Part shown: positions 8,461-11,949 of the stretch, one piece after another | How the letters are laid out: each line of letters starts with the position of its first letter | Position numbering within the stretch: the first letter of the stretch is position 1 | Assembly: GCA_002284615.2 (NCBI GenBank) | Contig: MU069687.1 | Coordinates: forward strand, 30,568 to 42,516 | Reading direction: 5' to 3' | DNA length: 11,949 bases | Origin: Dunaliella salina | Taxonomy: Eukaryota; Chlorophyta; Chlorophyceae; Chlamydomonadales; Dunaliellaceae | The notes under the pieces: generated by a model | Told to the model about the DNA's origin: nothing | What the model saw: the letters and a program-made list of their open reading frames with translations, nothing else | The model's database searches: none | Position numbers and translations under genes: made by a program

Positions 8461-11400
8461 GGGTCCAATCGGAGAAGGTAAGGGGTGGTGGGTGGTTGAG
8501 AGGGGTTTCGACTTTTTGGGACCCTCCTCCAAAATCTTTCTGAGCCACTTCTCCAAAATTCTAAATATGTCATCGGATTCCTGAGCTCAAAGACTGTCGG
8601 ATATCACCCTTTTACTGCAAATTGGGTAAAAGGGGGGGTCCCTGTGCATAAATCAGAGTCAGTGCCACATGCGCATGCATGTAGGTTGCTGAGGGTGTGA
8701 AGGCAAACATGCAGCAAACAAATCCAAATTTCCCTGATAGTGACAAAGTGTAATATGTCCTTGCATGATGAAGTCAGAAGGGCAGTTCATGGGCCTGCAA
8801 GCCAGTTGTGGGTGCCTGGAAGGGCAAATTTGCATGGGCGTCCATTGCTCAGTTTTTGCCCACATAACTCTGCTTTAACTCAATGTTTGATTGCTGTGAG
8901 TTTGCAGATGGACAGGGAATTCAAATAGGAGCAGATCGGTACCTTTGTTGTCCGGATTGAGGCACTGAAAGGGGGGGGTTAGGGTGGTGGGTGGTTCAAG
9001 GGGGTCCCAGCAAAAATTTTGACTTGACGTCCATTACTTTTTTTTTGCCACCCTCCTGGAACCAGGGACAATTTGTAGGGTCGCAAAGCTTCCTTTCCAT
9101 AATGCACACTGCCAATAATGGTAACCTTGGTACTCCTTAGTTTTTTGATCACTCCACAATGATAATGATTTCGATGAGTGCAGGATGCGTATTGGACCAC
9201 CTAAACAAGTTTACCCTTAAGGCATCAGGAAAGTAGCAGCCATAAGGCTGCTGCCCATGCAAGAATGACCCGGTAGTGCAGCATGTCTTTTTTCTTCCAG
9301 GCAATACTTTTAAAAAAGGAAGCATGCCAAGCTTGCTGGGAACCAAAGTAGGCACGACAAGTGTCCCTGTGGCAGGAATGTTTAGTTTGATGGTCTGAGA
9401 CGTGAAATTGATGGTTTGAGACGTGAAATCCAGTAAAATGCATGTACAATTAAAATTTTTCGAAATATCCCTTCGCATGATGTTCATAAATGGGGTGTCC
9501 TGGAGGGTGGGCCAGCAAGCTTTGAGAGAGCTTCTATCCACCTGTTTAGACGTCCCTCATCTTCAAGTCTTTTGGAAACTCCACGCAACAGCATGAAATA
9601 GAGCAAAATCACCTCACTCTGCTTTTCAAGTGGACATCAAATGAACTTTAAGATGACTTTGCTGGCTGATTTCCTCGTTTGAGGTGTTAAGTTTGATGAA
9701 CGGCAATTTGAGATGGGCATAATATGCACATAAGTTTAAATTGGATAAAGTTTAAGGTTTGTGGCACTGAACATCCCTGTCCTGTGGATCATGCTTGCCA
9801 GTTGGCCCATATAGTAATGCAAAAGAAGAGATTAAGCAACAAGGGCAGAAATGTGCCTCCTTACAACCACATGATGATTTCTGTGATGAAGGGGACAAGC
9901 AGTTCTTTGTGCCTGTGTGTCCACTCTTTTTTGTGTAACATGGGGAATGCCCTGACTGCGCAAATAATTTCCTTCCAAGGCCTAGACAGAGGGAGGTGTA
10001 GGAGACATTCAGAGAAAATGTGGGTCCAAGCTCCTTGCTGCATGGCTACCAGCTAATCCAAAGCAAATCACCTGATTCAGCGTCTTGGCCCCAGGAATGG
10101 GGATGGTTCCCTTACAGATGCACCAGTTGATTGCAACCTGAGAGCAAAGAGGCGCAGCAGAGGGGCAATGTGGAAAATAGGTGGGCACAAGGTGTTGGTC
10201 TGAGCATAAGTATGACGAGAACCAATGCAGTGGTACATACACACCTGACGGGATGCGCATGCAGTTCGGACATGAACACCCAAGAGATCCAAAAGCTCGA
10301 AAGCTCCCTAAATACAGGCCCGTAACCTATGCAAGCGCACCCACCAAAATGTACGCAATACAATTCACACATCTGCCCTGAGGAGCAATGCCTCCAGCCA
10401 CTCAGCGGACGCCAGACATTCTTGCTAGACTGCACTGCTACGTGACCATTGTGCACTGTATACCTTATTCCAAAGGGTGCGTAATGCGTAATGGGGATTC
10501 CCAGGGGGGTGCGTAAAGGTGTGTAAAGGTGCGTGGAAAAACCTTGGAGCAGGGTGCGTACTGATGCGTAATGGAGAAATTCAAGTGCTGAAATATGGGG
10601 GTGCGAACTGGTCACGGAGCAGTACGGTAGTGCTACAAAGCATCCCTCCTGGGATATGTTTATGGTTAGGGTTGGCTAATTCCGTAGAAAAATGTCTGTT
10701 TTGTTTAGCTTTTTGGCAGAAAAAAATTACAATACATATGGCGTATGCACGTGAAATTGGCCAATCCTATTTACATGCAGCATAGCACACATGCTTTTCA
10801 CGGCATACAATGTTGCAGCACAGTGTGCTCCTAATGTGCACCCAAAAAATATTCTGTTGCTGGATACCGCACACATGCCTTGCAATACAACGCAATTTGT
10901 TTTTTGCTGCAGTATGATAGTGTGCTTCAAATGCGCACCTGGGACATGTTCTTGTTGCGGGAGGCGGCAATGGCCTGGAGGGTGTCCAGGAGGGGCTGGA
11001 CTTTGGGCAGGAGGCTACGGAAAAGCTGGCCCCTGGGTCCTGATGGCAAGCTGGCCTTGTCCTCCAAGCTGTACTTGCCTGGAGGCCAGAGCACACGGCA
11101 AGGGGCAGGGGTGGCACAAGTCCAAGATTGTTCAAGGTCCATGAACAAAAAATGTAAGGGTCCCCTCCCATTAAATGAATTTAAGTACTCAGATTCATTT
11201 CAGTAGGGAACATCCTAAAGCATGGAGGCATCCACATGCTTGAGCATGGGGCAGTATGCCTGACATTGAGGTGACTGATCGCCACCGTAGGTCATTCACA
11301 GGTTGCTTATGGGAGCATGAAAGCCAGACAAACAAGTGTCAATCACCCAGGCCCTTGGCATGCCCCCCAGCCCACCTGTCAGCAGGCCCAAAGCCAGAGG

Positions 11401-11855
11401 AGAGTAGGCGATGAGGGTGATGCCCAAATCATCGCACAGAGCCTTTGTATCTGCCTGCTCCTTTCCACAGCTGAGTAAGGAATACTGTATCTGCAAGGGG
11501 CAAACCCAGAAGAGGAGCGGTGGCTATGGCCAAAAGGATCCATGGAAATCAGGGAAGCAAAGTTCTGCTTCTCAGAAATGGAGTGCAGAAGTAAAGGGCC
11601 TAGCAATCGCACGCCATTACCAGATAAAAAGATGCAAGTTAAAGGCAGGTTGCACGAGGTTCGTGGGAATCTTGCAACACTTGACACACAGCACTCACAG
11701 GAAATCAAGGAATAGGCAGCACACCCAGCATGTAATCCATGGTGTTTCAGGATACACTGGCCTATCCCTCCTATGTAACAGACACACCTGTGCGGTTGCT
11801 AGTGGGACCCCCCGCTTGTCAAGATAGGCCTTAAACTTGCTCAGCTCCCTGGGAC
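7933..11855 (-). CDS. Plant-type aldo/keto reductase, chloroplast oxidoreductase family (5'-partial, spliced)
   Basis: Five minus-strand exons (11788-11855, 11376-11490, 10939-11078, 10072-10137, 7933-8052) encode about 169 C-terminal residues. The family catalyses NAD(P)H-linked carbonyl/alcohol interconversion; this subgroup resembles the chloroplast oxidoreductase At1g06690, whose substrate is not known to me. What I see, in order: [92 protein letters not shown] (the AKR cofactor-binding KGTxPIPG segment), [18 protein letters not shown] and the terminal IQNIFQTK. Every junction preserves frame and family sequence, and there are no stops. The catalytic Asp/Tyr/Lys/His tetrad is N-terminal and lies beyond the window. 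One oddity is Cys in SLLSCGKEQ where relatives usually have Arg. It converges with the CutA gene. Confidence 0.94.
8388..8459. repeat. (TA)36 microsatellite
   Basis: This is 72 bp of uninterrupted TA inside the last reductase intron. It produces the spurious Tyr-Ile repeat frames seen on both strands. The array is self-complementary and could extrude as a cruciform. Confidence 0.98.
8463..8560. repeat. G-rich interspersed repeat, copy 1
   Basis: It begins gtccaatcggag, contains aggggtggtgggtggtt and gaccctcctcc, and is related in order and sequence to 8951-9062. In minus translation both copies contain TPLNHPPP. The two copies differ by indels, so this is an old dispersed or locally duplicated repeat. 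Confidence 0.55.
8951..9062. repeat. G-rich interspersed repeat, copy 2, with G-quadruplex potential
   Basis: It shares with copy 1 the order tcc-ga-ttg, gggtggtgggtggtt, a gacttg/gactt segment and gccaccctcctgg. Positions 8971-9004 hold G-runs of 8, 3, 3 and 5 with short loops, fitting a G-quadruplex pattern on the plus strand (the antisense strand of the reductase gene). Confidence 0.55.
9387..9428. repeat. 21 bp tandem duplication
   Basis: Units 9387-9407 and 9408-9428 (TTGATGGTYTGAGACGTGAAA) differ at one base. This is intronic, with no known role. Confidence 0.9.
10072..10137 (-). CDS. Reductase exon D
   Basis: The exon is 66 nt, exactly 22 codons. The acceptor is ttgctctcag and the donor CAG|gtgattt, both phase 0. 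It encodes [18 protein letters not shown] followed by TLNQ, the AKR family segment that contacts the NADP phosphate and ribose. Confidence 0.94.
10138..10938 (-). other. 801 bp reductase intron between exons C and D
   Basis: The donor is gtgcgc at 10938 and the acceptor ctctcag at 10138. It contains the TGCGTA-rich cluster at 10478-10574. The long minus frame 10615-10112 crosses the acceptor into exon D in the wrong frame and is not a gene. Confidence 0.85.
10478..10574 (+). repeat. TGCGTAA-type degenerate short-repeat cluster
   Basis: About seven copies of TGCGT/TGTGT followed by AA, AATGG or AAAGG occur in 97 bp, including gtgcgtaaaggtgtgtaaag. Spacing is irregular. It does not match the known green-plant telomere repeats TTTAGGG or TTTTAGGG. 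Confidence 0.6.
10939..11078 (-). CDS. Reductase exon C
   Basis: The exon is 140 nt. The acceptor is ctggcctccag; two bases finish the Gly of LLTGKY, then 46 codons run from [19 protein letters not shown] to NKNMSQ. The donor is CAG|gtgcgc (phase 0). The region encodes the helix-rich segment before the cofactor-binding strand. Confidence 0.93.
11173..11200. repeat. 8 bp inverted repeat (small hairpin)
   Basis: AAATGAAT (11173-11180) and ATTCATTT (11193-11200) are perfect inverse copies with a 12-base loop, in the 297 nt intron between reductase exons B and C. Confidence 0.6.
11376..11490 (-). CDS. Reductase exon B
   Basis: The exon is 115 nt. The acceptor is ccccttgcag; 38 codons run from [12 protein letters not shown] to SPLALGLLT, and the last base G starts a Gly codon. 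The donor is ACAG|gtgggc (phase 1 intron). This is the most recognisable part of the family in the window. Confidence 0.94.
11788..11855 (-). CDS. Reductase exon A (first visible)
   Basis: The exon is 68 nt. The acceptor is tgatccag, immediately downstream of a long (TG)n tract in sense orientation. Two bases complete a Gly codon (phase 1), then 22 codons read [22 protein letters not shown]. The donor is CAG|gtgtgt. It matches the family helix before the QYSLLSR strand. Confidence 0.85.
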
Positions 11856-11866
11856 CTGGATCATAC

Positions 11867-11938
<72 letters not shown>

Positions 11939-11949
11939 CACACACACAC
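11867..11949. repeat. (CA)n microsatellite with two AAA interruptions
   Basis: This is a CA run to the window end, interrupted by AAA at 11894-11896 and 11922-11924. In reductase sense it is a (TG)n tract ending about 10 nt before the exon A acceptor AG (11856-11857). It extends beyond the window. Confidence 0.97.

Larger units (their letters stand above)
8053..10071 (-). other. 2.0 kb last intron of the reductase gene
   Basis: In sense direction the intron runs from gtgattt at 10071 to tgcag at 8053. Contents: the (TA)36 array at 8388-8459, two related G-rich repeats at 8463-8560 and 8951-9062, and a 21 bp tandem duplication at 9387-9428. Open frames up to 130 codons (9541-9149 minus) have no recognisable family and are taken as chance. 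Confidence 0.85.

Noticed and set aside
8342..8584. Tyr-Ile repeat ORFs on both strands
   Set aside because: They are translation of the (TA)36 microsatellite and its flanks.
9149..9541. 130-codon minus-strand ORF
   Set aside because: It is wholly within the last reductase intron, part of it is the 21 bp tandem duplication, and no motif was recognised.
10478..10574. Interstitial telomere
   Set aside because: The motifs do not match TTTAGGG, TTTTAGGG or TTAGGG and are irregularly spaced.
10112..10615. 167-codon minus-strand ORF
   Set aside because: It runs through a reductase intron and covers exon D in a different frame from the conserved [10 protein letters not shown] reading.
11079..11787. 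Two reductase introns (11079-11375 and 11491-11787) of exactly 297 nt each
   Set aside because: Their sequences show no visible similarity and both contain stops, so the equal length looks like coincidence.
11695..11949. Cys-Val repeat ORF on the minus strand
   Set aside because: The N-terminal half is translated (TG)n. Only the reductase exon A part (11788-11855) is real coding sequence.

Overview
This is a eukaryotic nuclear window, most likely from a green alga (chlorophyte/prasinophyte or streptophyte alga). The reasons are spliceosomal introns with GT-AG borders, two plant/algal-type (probably plastid-targeted) housekeeping genes, long dinucleotide microsatellites, and several decayed eukaryotic transposon families. 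I cannot name the species. No bacterial-style operon, CRISPR array, rRNA or tRNA was seen.

Layout. Positions 1-57 are a (GT)n array inside an intron. A plus-strand gene for a CutA-like divalent-cation-tolerance protein follows: exons 622-760 and 3402-3534 (stop 3532-3534), with a 2.64 kb intron between them. Its 5' exon or exons lie upstream of the window. At the other end, a minus-strand gene for a plant-type aldo/keto reductase (chloroplast oxidoreductase family, At1g06690-like) has five exons: 11788-11855, 11376-11490, 10939-11078, 10072-10137 and 7933-8052 (stop at 7933-7935). Its N-terminal half lies beyond the (CA)n array at 11867-11949. The two genes converge. Their splice junctions restore continuous, family-typical protein across every visible intron.

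The 4.4 kb between the two stop codons is a transposon graveyard. It holds (a) a minus-strand relic at about 3688-5441 with a PHD-type zinc finger that has lost one ligand, plus upstream P/Q-rich frames broken by stops and a frameshift; (b) an intact-looking 628 bp non-autonomous DNA transposon at 6040-6667 with perfect 24 bp terminal inverted repeats, TA target duplications and 10-bp-spaced subterminal motifs, carrying a GC-rich core; and (c) a plus-strand relic of the C-terminal end of a LINE-type reverse transcriptase at about 6737-7040, with two in-frame stops and several frameshifts.

The introns hold most of the remaining repeats: a 23 bp inverted repeat and a 47 bp direct repeat in the CutA intron, and a (TA)36 array, two related G-rich repeats and a 21 bp tandem duplication in the last intron of the reductase. 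A TGCGTAA-like cluster lies in another reductase intron. Most ORFs of 60-170 codons in the window are chance frames in introns or repeats. The two genes share no evident pathway beyond probable plastid location, and I see no new multi-gene system. The most unusual items are the transposon at 6040-6667 and the (UG)n tract placed directly before a reductase 3' splice site.
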